DNA from: Neocallimastix lanati (nom. inval.)
Taxonomy: Eukaryota; Neocallimastigomycota; Neocallimastigomycetes; Neocallimastigales; Neocallimastigaceae
Length of the DNA stretch: 64,000 nucleotides
Assembly (NCBI GenBank): GCA_016946835.1
Contig: JACVTC010000050.1
Span: forward strand, 722,501 to 786,500
Reading direction: 5' to 3'
A model generated the notes under the pieces. That model did no database searches, had not been told where the DNA came from, and worked only from the letters and a program-made list of their open reading frames with translations. Positions 40,515 through 52,315 of the stretch are shown piece after piece. How positions within the stretch are numbered: the first letter of the stretch is position 1; each line of letters begins with the position of its first letter. Position numbers and translations under genes: made by a program.

Positions 40515-41510
40515 ATTAATACTTTTCTATTTCTCTTTTTTTATTCTTTTTTTTCTTTTTTTCTATTTTTCTTTTTTATTTATATTATAATAAGAAATAT
40601 AATTTTATTATATTATTGTTATAACCAACGTTTTTTTATTTTTAAATAAATTATTAAAAAAATTATAAAATAATTAAATTATTCAATTATTTTTAATTAT
40701 TTTGTTTAATTTCTTTTTTCGTATTATTTATTTTTATTTATTTATTTGTTGATAAATTATTAATTATTAATAAATTCAAAAAATATTAATTGAAGAAAAA
40801 AGAAAATAAAATATATAAGAAATAATTTAATAGTAATTATTATAAAATATACTAATAATTTTTAAAAAAAAATATTAAAACATTAAATCCCTTGATTGGT
40901 TATAATATATTAAAGAAAGATATTCAAATATATATTTTAAATATTTTTCTTTTTTTTCTTTTTTCAGAAATTTTATCGAAAGAATATAAAAATTAAATAT
41001 ATATTTATTCCCTAAATAATATATAATAAATGAGTTGAGCTAAATTTGTAATATTTTTTTTTATTACAAATTATTAAATAGACAATAAAATCAAGTTAAT
41101 AATAATTATTTATGAACTTTTTAAAAGAAAAGGAATAAAAAAAAATATAAGCAAAATATATATTATTAATATAAATACTTTATTTATTTAAATAAGTAAT
41201 AATGTAAGTATTGTTATTTTATTTCAAATATTTATTAAATAAATTATTTCTACATATATATTATATATAAAAGAATAAAAATCTTATACTAATAATTTTT
41301 ATTTTTTAATTAAAAAATTATTTTTAATTTGATAATATTATATATTAATAATTGTTTAAATATTCATTCATCAATACAAAAAAAGTTTTTTATTTTTTGC
41401 TTTTTTGTTTTTAAATAATTAATTATATACATAAGTAGGACTTTTCTTTTGAAAATATTGTAAAATATTTGGGAAAAGAAATCTTTAAAAATATTATAAA
41501 TTTATTAAAA

Positions 41511-41579
<69 letters not shown>

Positions 41580-41879
41580 AAAAAAAAAAGAAATAATTGT
41601 TATATGAATTATTAATAAAAATAAAAAAGATTCATATAAATATAATAAATTATATAAAAATTATATGAATAAAAAAAAAAATTCATATAAATATATTAAA
41701 ATACTTTATATAAAAATACTATAAAGTTATAAAAATAAGAATATAGAATAATAAATACATAATTTTCAATAAAAGTAAAACATAAAATTTAGTTGAAGTA
41801 ATAATAAATTTAATATTTAAAGAAAAATTTAATTAAAAATTTTTCAAATAAAAGATAAAAAAAAAATAAAATAAAAAAA
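40515..41879. other. 5' flank of the MFS transporter gene, AT-rich
   Basis: No gene visible. A poly(T) run of about 63 lies at 41512-41575, roughly 300 bp upstream of the start codon. Confidence 0.65.
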
Positions 41880-43791
41880 ATGTTTAACAATAAGAAAGAA
41901 TTAAAATATACAGTAGACCAAGCCTTATATAAAATTGGCTATGGACCTTTTCAACAATCTATGGCAATGCTTTCATGTGCAGGAATTGGTATACTTTAAA
42001 ATTAATTATGATTTTATTGATTTATAATTAAAAAAAATATATATAAATTTTTTTACTAATTCAATTTATTATATATATATATTTTTATATATTAAAAATA
42101 ATAAAATAAAATATAATTAAAAATAACAGGTTTAGGATCATATCAAATAACATCATTTTTAATAAATTTACCGGAATTTAAAAAATCAATTGAATCAAAT
42201 AATGAAAATACATTTTGGGTAAATCCATTAATAGGGTTATTTGTTGCGCAGATATGTGGAGGTTTATATTGGTCATATATAGGAAATAAATATGGTGAGT
42301 AACATAACAGTAAAATATTTAAATTTACATTTATAAATTAAAAATTATTAATTTTATTTAAAAATAATAAATAGGTCGTAAAAGAGCATCTATATATAGT
42401 GTGTTACTTAATTTAATAAATCATATTGCGTTCTTTTTTATTCCGTTGTCTTCATTATGGATCAATATTTATGCATTAATTTTAGGTTTTAGTATCGGTA
42501 CAAACATTACCACAGATATACAAATGTTTAATGATTTTACTTTATATCAAAAAATAAAATCACAACATCTTTTATGTATATTATATTGGAAATTAATAAG
42601 TGGTATTTATTATTATTATTTATATATATTTTCTATTTAATTTATAAATGATATTATATAAAATGTTAATAATTTTAAAATAATCACATATTATGAGTAA
42701 AAAAAATATTTTTTGTTAATCTTTTTTATTTATTTATTTTATTTTATTTTATTTTATTTTTTATTAATTTTTTTTTATTTTATCTTTATTTTATATATTT
42801 TGATATAAATAATGTATTGATATAAAAAGTTATGACATCTTTCCTTGTATCATTATTTACTATTTCAACATTTGGGTTGAAAGCAGGAAATATAATAAAT
42901 ACAATGTTAACTTTATCACTTTTTTTATCAAGAACAAGATGGCAACATGAATCACCAAGATATTTAGTAAAAGAACATCGTTTATATAGTGCAGCAGATA
43001 CCCTTTATTTACTGGCTGAAAAGAATAAAACTGAATTACCAATAGGTACACTTGATATGTATTCAAAAGAAACTGCAATTAATAAATATGAAGCTAGTCC
43101 ATTAGAATGCTTTAAATTATCTGAACTTAAAAACAATTTCGTTTTTATTGCAATGTCTTACAGTTTTTCATATACTATGTTTACTATATTAAATAATATG
43201 GATAATATAACTGAACAATATAAAGAAAGCTTTACAATATCATTATTGGCATTATTCTCTATTGTTATGGTAATTACAGTAATTGCTGTTTTCTCAGTAT
43301 CTCCATCAGTTATTTTACCATATAATAAAAATATTATGATTATCACATCATTTTTGATGACTACTATGATTTTATTATTTGGTGTTTCAGAAAATGGATT
43401 AGTTGGTTCATTATCTTTAGTAACTATAACAATTTCATACTTTATATCAGTTCTTTGTCTTATTATTCAAGCTGTTAATAATACATCTTCAAAATATAAA
43501 CTTTCGATTCTTTCTATGATTGGATTTTGTTTAGTTTTTTCAGGTTTATCATCTTCAGTTTTAAATGAACTATTAAGATATCAATTTGAAGCTGATTATA
43601 GAATTCATTTCTTGGTTTGTTCTATCTTTACAGGTATTACTAATATTTTGACATTTAAAACAAGAAACTTTAATGAAATCACAAGAATTATATCATTAGA
43701 TGATTATGAGGAATTTGTGCCAGAAGAAAAAGATAAAATATATTATACAACAAATAAAAGATCATCGTATACATTAAAAATTAATTTATAG
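41880..43791 (+). CDS. MFS transporter, SVOP/SV2-like sugar-porter branch
   Basis: Four exons: 41880-41988, 42130-42294, 42375-42602, 42830-43791, in phase to 487 residues, the usual MFS length. The start 'YTVDQALYKIGYGPFQ' resembles the N-terminal motif of SVOP/SV2-type transporters. The loop between spans 2 and 3 has 'GNKYGRKRAS', the MFS G-x3-GRK signature, and the mid-protein 'ESPRYLV' matches the family's conserved segment after span 6. About ten to twelve hydrophobic segments are present. The span 1 segment is less conserved than usual: it lacks the Asp found in many SVOP-like proteins, so transport activity is uncertain. Substrate unknown. It is presumably a plasma-membrane or vesicle protein. 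The ATG at 41880 follows an A-rich leader and is the first in frame. Confidence 0.85.
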
Positions 43792-44194
43792 ATTGATTTA
43801 AAATAGAAGATATATTTTAAAGTTTATATATATATATTATATTTTATTCTTGATAAATATATAAATATATAATATATAAAACCAAACAAATAATAATAAA
43901 AATAATTAAAATAACTAAAAAAAAAAAAAAAAAAAAAAAAAAGATAATTAAATTGTTTCAACGACCATTTTTAACCTCAACCAAAGTCAAAATTTAATCA
44001 TAAATTCATATAATAAAAATAATATATATAAATATTTAAAATTACAAATGATATATATTATTCGTAATAAAAATTTTTATAGATGTATTGATAGTAGTTA
44101 TAATCAATATCAATATCAATTTTTTATTTTTATTTATTTATTTATTTATTTTTTTAAATTTTTATTTTATTTATAATTTTATTTTTTTATTATA

Positions 44195-44225
<31 letters not shown>

Positions 44226-44385
44226 TTTAATTTTAAAAATTGTTTCCTTTAATTGCATAATTATATATGTTAATATTAACAATTTTTATAAAAAACTGTT
44301 TTAGCATTAGGAAATAATATTAATATTTAATGCGCAAATTTAAGAAAAAAATATTTCTATATCAATATATATATAATTATTATTA

Positions 44386-44417
<32 letters not shown>

Positions 44418-44616
44418 ATTAAGTAAATATTTTTTTTTCTTTAAAATAATATTTTTTTTTTTTAATGTCATTTTCTTTATAAAAAACAAAAAACAAAAAA
44501 CAAAAACAAAAACAAAAATAATAGCAAAACAAAATAAAATACTAATACTAATAACTAATAATAATAATAATAATAACAATAATAATAATAATAATAATAT
44601 TGATCAAAACTGTAAT

Positions 44617-44651
<35 letters not shown>

Positions 44652-44814
44652 AGATAATGGTAATTATTTAAAATAATAAAAATAAATAAATAAAAAAATA
44701 AATAAAAAAAGTTTATATAAAAAATATATATATTTTTTTTATTTCAAATTTATTATTATATTAATTTTTACACATATTTTATTATTTAAAGAATTTTAAC
44801 AATTGTAAATAAAT

Positions 44815-44852
<38 letters not shown>

Positions 44853-45733
44853 AATATGGACATAAAACCACATTTATTAATATATATGTATTTTATCTTT
44901 ATCTGTAGTATATTAATTTTATGTTGAATTTTAATTAAAATATATATATATTTATATATATATATTTTAAAATAAAATTATTACTATTATTATAATAATC
45001 AATAGAAATAGAATATTGATTATTATGATAATATTTAATTTAGTGTGACCTTCTATATTCTTTTCTAACCTAAAAAAAAAAAGTATTTATACTATCATTA
45101 CAATAAAATTAATAATCTCTATTGTCTATTGCTATAATTTCAATTTAAAGTCATTATTTTTAAGTCTTTTTAAGTCTTCCTATCTCAATTAAATTTCAAA
45201 AGTATATTTCGGGTATTTACATTTGAATCATTGCTAGTGTGAATGAATTTTTGACTTTAATACATTTATTTTTATTTATTTATTTATTTTTTTAATTAAT
45301 AATAATTATAAATAAATATATTTTATATTTAAAAAAAAAGTTTATTTACAAATTAAATATTTAATGATAAATTATAAATTTTTTTATTTTTTTTTTACTT
45401 GAATTTTGTTTATGAATTATATACCTATATATAATGATTACTATCTTTTTATCTTTTTTTGAAAAAAAAAGGGTTCAAACTTTTTTTTTTTTTTTAAAAA
45501 AAAAAAAAGTTAATGAGAAAATTAAAAAATTAATAATAATATATAAATAATATAAAATTTGGAATTAAAAAAAAAAATTTTTTTTTTCTCTAAACTAATA
45601 TTATTACAATCATATATATATCATTATGTATATATTTTTTTATTATAAATATTCTTATTAGGCATAATTATTATTAACTGTGATTGTTCATTATATATTA
45701 TTTATTTATTTTATTATTTTATATATATGAATG

Positions 45734-45768
<35 letters not shown>

Positions 45769-45949
45769 CATACAATAATTACTATTATTATTGATAATTG
45801 ATAATTGGTTATTGTTTATTTTATTTTATTATATTAATAAAACAGTAGGTTATATATATATTTTTTATTGTTTTATTTTTAATATTTTTTTTTTTTTTTT
45901 TTTTTTTTTTTGCTATATAATATATAATGTAGATTCATATATTATGTTC

Positions 45950-45993
<44 letters not shown>

Positions 45994-46307
45994 TTTATTG
46001 CCACTACCACTGCTACTATTAATATTAAAATATTAATATTATTTTACTTTTTATTTATTTATTTATTATTTATTTTAATTTGTAATTTTTTATTTTTATT
46101 ATTTGTTAATTTTATTATTATTTTATTTATTTATTTATTTTATTATTATAATTATTATTTATTTTATTTTATAATTATAATTATTTTTATTATATTATTA
46201 TTATTATTTTTTTATTATTATTATTTTTAATTTTATTTATTTTATATATTTAATTAACTATTTATTTTTTTTTAATTTGATAATTATTAAAATTAATCCA
46301 GATAAAA

Positions 46308-46397
<90 letters not shown>

Positions 46398-46558
46398 CTT
46401 TTATTATAATAATAATTTTTTATTATAATTATAATAATTATAATAATTATAATAATAATATCAATAATTCTTATAATATAAATTTTATGGTTATTAAAAT
46501 GTTGGTCTTTTTTTTTTTTTTTTTTTTTAAAAAGATAAAGAAAAACATAGAAAAAAAA
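43792..46558. other. Intergenic region between convergent genes, simple repeats
   Basis: AT-rich DNA with poly(A) near 43919-43942, poly(T) runs near 44816-44845, 45888-45911 and 45953-45988, TA dinucleotide runs, and an (AAT)n array of about 30 units at 46307-46396. Short Phe- or Lys-rich open stretches follow the homopolymers and are not genes. Confidence 0.75.
46307..46396. repeat. (AAT)n microsatellite, about 30 units
   Basis: Uninterrupted AAT triplets 160 bp from the 3' end of the sorting nexin gene. A second, shorter array (46642-46689) lies in that gene's last intron. Confidence 0.95.
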
Positions 46559-46639
46559 TTATACAGTGGTACTTTCGAATTTTTTAATTAAATCATCCCA
46601 AAGTTCTTTATTCTATTATAATAAAATAAAATTAAATAA

Positions 46640-46690
<51 letters not shown>

Positions 46691-46899
46691 CAAAAAAAAC
46701 AAAAAAAACAAAAAAAACAAAAAAAAAAAAAGAAAAAAAAAAAAAATAAATAAATAAATTAAAATAAAATAAAAATAAAAATATTTAAAAAAAAATATTA
46801 GAAAATTTATATTTTAATATTTTAATATTTTATATTTTATATTTTTAAATATAATTATAAACTATATTTATTTAATTATTAATTAACTGAAAAAAATAA

Positions 46900-46933
<34 letters not shown>

Positions 46934-47964
46934 GTTACCTTTTGATAAGATTCCATTTGAATATCAATATAATCATTAAGATATTTACGGAAATCTACAA
47001 TTTGGAATTTATCGAAATATTCAATTTCTTTAGTTATATCTTCATCAAATTTTTTAGTATCCCTTGAACTTTGTTCAACTGCAGGTGTAAGCTATTTATT
47101 TATTTATTATTCAAAATTAAAATATTTCAATATAAAATTGTTTAATATTATTAATTTTATTATTTTATATATTTTATATTATATATTATAAATTATTTTT
47201 TATTATATATTAATTACTAATTAATATTTACTTCTTCAATTTTCTTTTGTAATTTTGCCATCTTTTCTTCTCTTCTTAACTTTGGATCAGTACCTTTCAT
47301 TTCGTCGTATTTACGACTTACAAAAGAAGTAATACCAGATGAAATAAGTGCTGGATTATTTTCATATTTATTTAATTCATCATTATAAGATTTCAAACGA
47401 CCAGATAAATCTTCATAATCCATTTGTTTTTGATCTCTAGCTTTAAGTGTATCCTTTTATTTATTATTATTAAATCAAATATTAATAATAATTATAATAA
47501 ATAATAATATTAATAAAATTTTACTTTTATATTTTTAATATATTTTTTTTTAAAAAAAATTTTTATTTAATATTTTATCATATCATATCAATTAATTTTA
47601 AAGCTAAAAAAAAAAAAAAGTTTTTTTTTTTGTAAATTTTATAGATTTACCTTATAAGATTGACAATAATTTATATAACCTTTAATATTTCCTACATATA
47701 CATTTTCTTCTTTATTAACCTATTATATTAATTATCATGTTTAAATTTAAATATTATAATTAAGTTTTTTATATATATAATATAATTTTATTATAATTTA
47801 ATAAAATTTTTTAATTTGTTTTCCATTTAATACCTTTTCACTAATATTTTGTGAAACGTTTCTTAAAGTATTTGAAAACTCATTAATGATATTCTCTAAA
47901 TTTGGATCAGTTTCCCCGAATTTTTCTGCAGCATCTGCAAACTCTTTCATATGATTTCCGATGG

Positions 47965-48009
<45 letters not shown>

Positions 48010-49655
48010 AATATATATATGTATATTATTATTAATTAAATTTAATATGTTTTGTTTCAATGTTTTAATAATCAAAATAATTAATTAAAAAAAAAAAATA
48101 TTTTACATCTCTCTTGCTTAATTATATTATTGTGAAGTTTTTCAACATGTTGTAAATTAACTTCTAAACGTTCTACCTTTTCTTGAGCTTTAATGAATTC
48201 TTCCTTTTTACTTTTTAATTTTGAAAAACCATTCACAAGAGAATCACTTATACCATCTAATACAGTATTATTATCACTTCTAGCTTGTTCAATACTTGAC
48301 TACATAAAAATTATTAATAAGTAATAATTATAATAATATAATATTGTATTAATATTAACAATTAAATTATAAATATTAATGCTTATCGATTTTTTTTTTT
48401 TTTTAATAATAGTTAAATAATTCAATATATCAAAATAATTTACCATATCAGTATTTTCTAAGAAATTTTTTAATATATCACTATTCTGAATTTCTGGATG
48501 TCTTGCAATACGTTTCATATATATTTCCAATAAATTACGTCTTTTTTCTGTAAATTCTTCACTAAAACGATCACCTGTAATAAAAGATTCTATTAAAAAT
48601 AAATAATAAATAAGTGAAACAAAACAAAACAAAATAAATAAAATATATTATATAAATATAATAAATAAATATATATTATAAATTAATTAAAAATAGAATT
48701 TATTAAATTTACTTAAATAAAAATAAATATAAATTTTAAAAATATTTTATTTTTAAATATTAAACTATTAAATTTACCAATAACTTTTTTTTCTGGTAAT
48801 GGTGGAATAATACAAGAAGGATATTTACTAAGAAGTGCATTATTTAAATTTATAAAATCAGTATAACGATGTCTAACTTGATTTTCCTTATTTTCATAAT
48901 TTTCTAATGTAGTCTATTTATTATGATTGTTATTAATAATATTTTAGAATTTATTTTAAATAAATAAATAAATAAATAAATAAAAAAATTACAATATAAA
49001 TTTTTATATAGTATTATTAAAATACTTAAATAATTTAATTATGCATAAAATATTAATATTGATAGATACCCTTGATTTAACTAAATAACTGATGAAGAAA
49101 TTTGCTTTTGCTTTGTCATTTTCTTTTTTTGGATCGCAAACTTCTATTTGTAATTTATCTGCACTTGGTACTGAATATGAAACAAATTTTTGATGTTCTT
49201 CAAATTCAATCTTTAAAATTTAATTAAAAGTTTAATATTCAAAATTTTAAAGTTAAACAAAAATTTAATATTATAATTTCATTCAATAAATTAATTATAT
49301 TTAAAAATAATTAATAATATCCAGAACAACGTCAACAACCATAAATTAATAAATGATTAAAACTAATATTATAAATTTATATTATGTAAAAAAAAATTGA
49401 TACTACTTTAGAATCATCTTCATTTCTATCATCATCGTTTGGTGTAAAACCTTGAAATATGAATAATGATGAATATTATTAATTATTGATATAAAAAGTA
49501 TTTATTTATTATTTATTTCGTTATATCATTTTTTATTTATAAAATAAATGAATTAAAATTATATATTGTTCAATTATGAATATTTGATTAATAATTTATA
49601 AATATAAATATATACCAAAAGTATTATCCCATTCAAGTGAAGTAAATTCAGTCAT
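46559..49655 (-). CDS. PX-BAR sorting nexin, Snx4/Atg24-like
   Basis: Eleven exons: 49616-49655, 49407-49450, 49070-49210, 48778-48913, 48444-48574 (or to 48589), 48107-48299, 47834-47964, 47651-47719, 47232-47453, 46939-47091, 46559-46612. All junctions keep phase, giving 437 residues (442 with the longer exon 5). The PX domain (about 29-150) shows the phosphoinositide-binding 'RHRYTDF', the 'IIPPLPEKK' loop and 'GDRFSEEFTEKRR...HPEIQNSDILKNFLE', closest to fungal Snx4. The rest is helical and charged with no other domain, as in a BAR region, and ends 'ESYQKNKELWDDLIKKFE', the usual last helix. The shift from PX to BAR has no insertion. Snx4 sorts cargo from endosomes back to the Golgi and aids autophagy. 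Intron 6 ends in about 38 A residues before AG. Identity as Snx4 rather than another PX-BAR member is likely but not certain. Confidence 0.88.
47965..48106 (-). other. Intron 6 of the sorting nexin gene with a poly(A) 3' end
   Basis: On the sense strand the intron ends in an uninterrupted run of nearly 40 A followed directly by AG and exon 7. Phase is preserved across the junction ('CAA GAG AGA T' joined to 'CC ATC GGA'), so the splice site is supported by the reading frame. Confidence 0.8.
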
Positions 49656-50330
49656 TTTATATTTTACTATTTTGGAAAACTAACTATTTTTATTAATAAT
49701 TTGGGTATTTTTATTAATTGATTTTTTATTTATTTATATAATTATTATTGTTTTATTTGAAATTTTGAATTTATTTAAAAAAAATTTTTTTTTTTTAAAT
49801 ACTTTTTTCTGTTTTTATATAAATTTTTATGTAAATATATTTTTTAAAAAGTACTTATTTAAAAAATTAACAATTTCTGAACATACTTATTTTATTTTAT
49901 TAAATTGAACGAAAGTTTAAGTCTATTTTTTTTTATATATAATATATTTTTTATCTTTTTTTTTTTTTTGTCTTTTTTTTTTGTCTATTTTTTGAAATTT
50001 AAAAAAATGTTAATTTAATAAATTAATATTTAATATATTAGTTTATATTCAAATTCAATTAATTGTGTATGAATTTTATTATATATATTTTTAATAATAC
50101 GAAAAATTTATTCATATTTAATAATACTAATTAGTATTATTAAATATTATTAAATGTTATTATTTATTACTAATTAATATTATATTAATATTATTTATAA
50201 TTATTTCAATATTATTATTATTATTATTTATTTATTATTTACTTTTATTTATTATTATTATCTATTATTATTATTATTATTATTTATTTATTTATTATTA
50301 TCATTATTAGGGCATTTGAAAAGAAATTAA
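49656..50330. other. 5' flank of the sorting nexin gene, AT-rich
   Basis: Non-coding A/T-rich DNA with short ATT repeats near 50200-50310. No specific element could be identified. Confidence 0.6.
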
Positions 50331-50339
50331 TAATATATA

Positions 50340-51720
50340 TGAACCAAATGTAATGAGAAATTATTATTCCTGAAAATTCTATTTTAAATTAATATAAAAT
50401 GAATAATTAACACTGAAGAAAATAATATTAAAAAGGTCGGATTAGTTACACCTGTTTTGAAATAAAGAAAAGGTATAGTTTATATTTTCCCATATTATAT
50501 TATGTTGCCGATGATTTATTAATTACAAATGTTAAAACTTTTTGTAATAAATGGAATATAAGATAAATGAATATAAAATTTATTTATTTAAATTTCAAAT
50601 TAAAAAAAAAGAATACATAGAAATAACAAAAAGAAATGAAAAATTGTAGTACTGAAATTAGTAGACTAGTAGTTGGTAGAATAAAAAATTAATATAAAGA
50701 CGTATTATTTAAAGAAAATTAAAATAAAATAATTAAATATTGATTAATCTTTACTTACAAAATATAGGAGAAGAAATTAATGTTCTATATTTTGTCTTTA
50801 CATGGTTATATATCTATTGCTACTAGTGAAGACAATTAAATTAAATATATTAGTAATAAATTAGAAGATAAATATATAAAAATCTCAAAAGATACTGAAG
50901 TTAAGAAAAATATAAAATAGATCAATAAGATTACATTAAATAATTAGTGAAAAATTATAAAATGGAATAAAATTAATGAATAATCCATATAGAAAAATCA
51001 TTTTAGAAGAATCAAATAATTTAACACTAGTAGATGTTTCATTTATAGTTAATCAAGAGACTAGATAGAGTGAAAATCCTTCAGAAATTTATTTATTTTT
51101 GGTTTTATTGATTAGAGATATTTAAAAATTTACAAAAGAAAAATTTTATTTGATACCTAAGAAAATAAAATACTTATTATCTATTTAGAGAGTCATGGTC
51201 ATGAAGAAACAATAAAATCTACTAGTAGCAAATTTTTATATATGGAAAGAAAATCCAATTTCATTGAAATCGGGGATTTAAAAAAATACTTCATTACAAA
51301 TTAATATAAAAGAAAACGTTGCATTAATAAAATACAAAATAAATTAATTTAAAAAAAAATAATTAATCAGAAAAAATAAATTAAAGTTGAAAATAAATCT
51401 TTTTAAAAATTTCTATGTAAATGAAAATTTAAAAGATAGATGTAAAAACTTTTAATATCGAATATGAATACATCTAAAATATATAAACAAACAAAAAAAA
51501 AATAAAAAGGGTAAACACATATTCTCTGATACTAGGCTAACGGGTCAATTAGTTTAAATATTTCCTAAATAAAAAATAGATGCTCAACATTTTTTATTTT
51601 CAATTAAAAAATTAAGAGAATTTTTTATAAAATAAAAAAAAAGAAAATTCCCCCATACTATTTATATACAAAATAATAATCAAGATAATGTACGAAGAAC
51701 GCTTAGTATAAACTACATAA
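50340..51720 (+). pseudogene. Decayed coding DNA, possible retroelement relic
   Basis: Less AT-rich than its surroundings, with triplet structure but many stops. At about 50480-50545 one frame reads 'LYFPILYYVADDLLITN', which resembles the catalytic Y/F-x-DD box of reverse transcriptases. From 50976 to about 51457 a single frame of roughly 160 codons is interrupted only by eight stops, all TAA or TAG, as expected if CAA/CAG codons had changed by C-to-T. It contains strings such as 'LTLVDVSFIVNQETR' and 'FYLIPKKIKYLL', with no family recognised. Whether both pieces belong to one element is unknown. Confidence 0.35.
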
Positions 51721-52315
51721 TAGTTTTACATTATATATTGTATTACTAATACTATAATTCATCATATTATTAATTAAAAAAATTATTAGTTAATTATAAA
51801 TCTTATTTTATTATATTTATTATAAATTGTGATATTCTTATTTTCTTATTTTAATATTCATTGTATAATAAAAATAAATAAAAATTATTTTAATTTTTTT
51901 TTAAAGTTTGTATTGTATAAATTTTATTTTATATTAAAATAACAGTTTCATTATTTTTTTAAACATATATAGATATATTTTAAATTTCTTGTTTTTTTTT
52001 TTTATTTTTTTATTTTTTATTTTTTATTTTAGTAATAGAACAGTTCACTTTTAAAATAAAGTGAAATTACTTCAGTTGAAAGAGAAAAATTTTTAAAAAA
52101 TAAATATAATTTGAAATATTTTAAAAAATATTTTTCTAATAAAAATATTTACATCTTATATTTTAAAAAATATGACTAATAGAACTATAAATATTTAATA
52201 ACAATAATAATAATAACAATAATAATAATAATATATATATATATATATATTTAAAAAAAAAAAAAATATCCAGTATAAAATATTTAATGTTTTAGAGATA
52301 TTATAACTTTTCAAT
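51721..52315. other. 5' flank of the giant glycosyltransferase gene
   Basis: AT-rich DNA with a poly(T)/TTTTA tract near 51989-52030 and (AAT/TA)n at 52200-52250. No gene or defined promoter element is seen. Confidence 0.6.
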
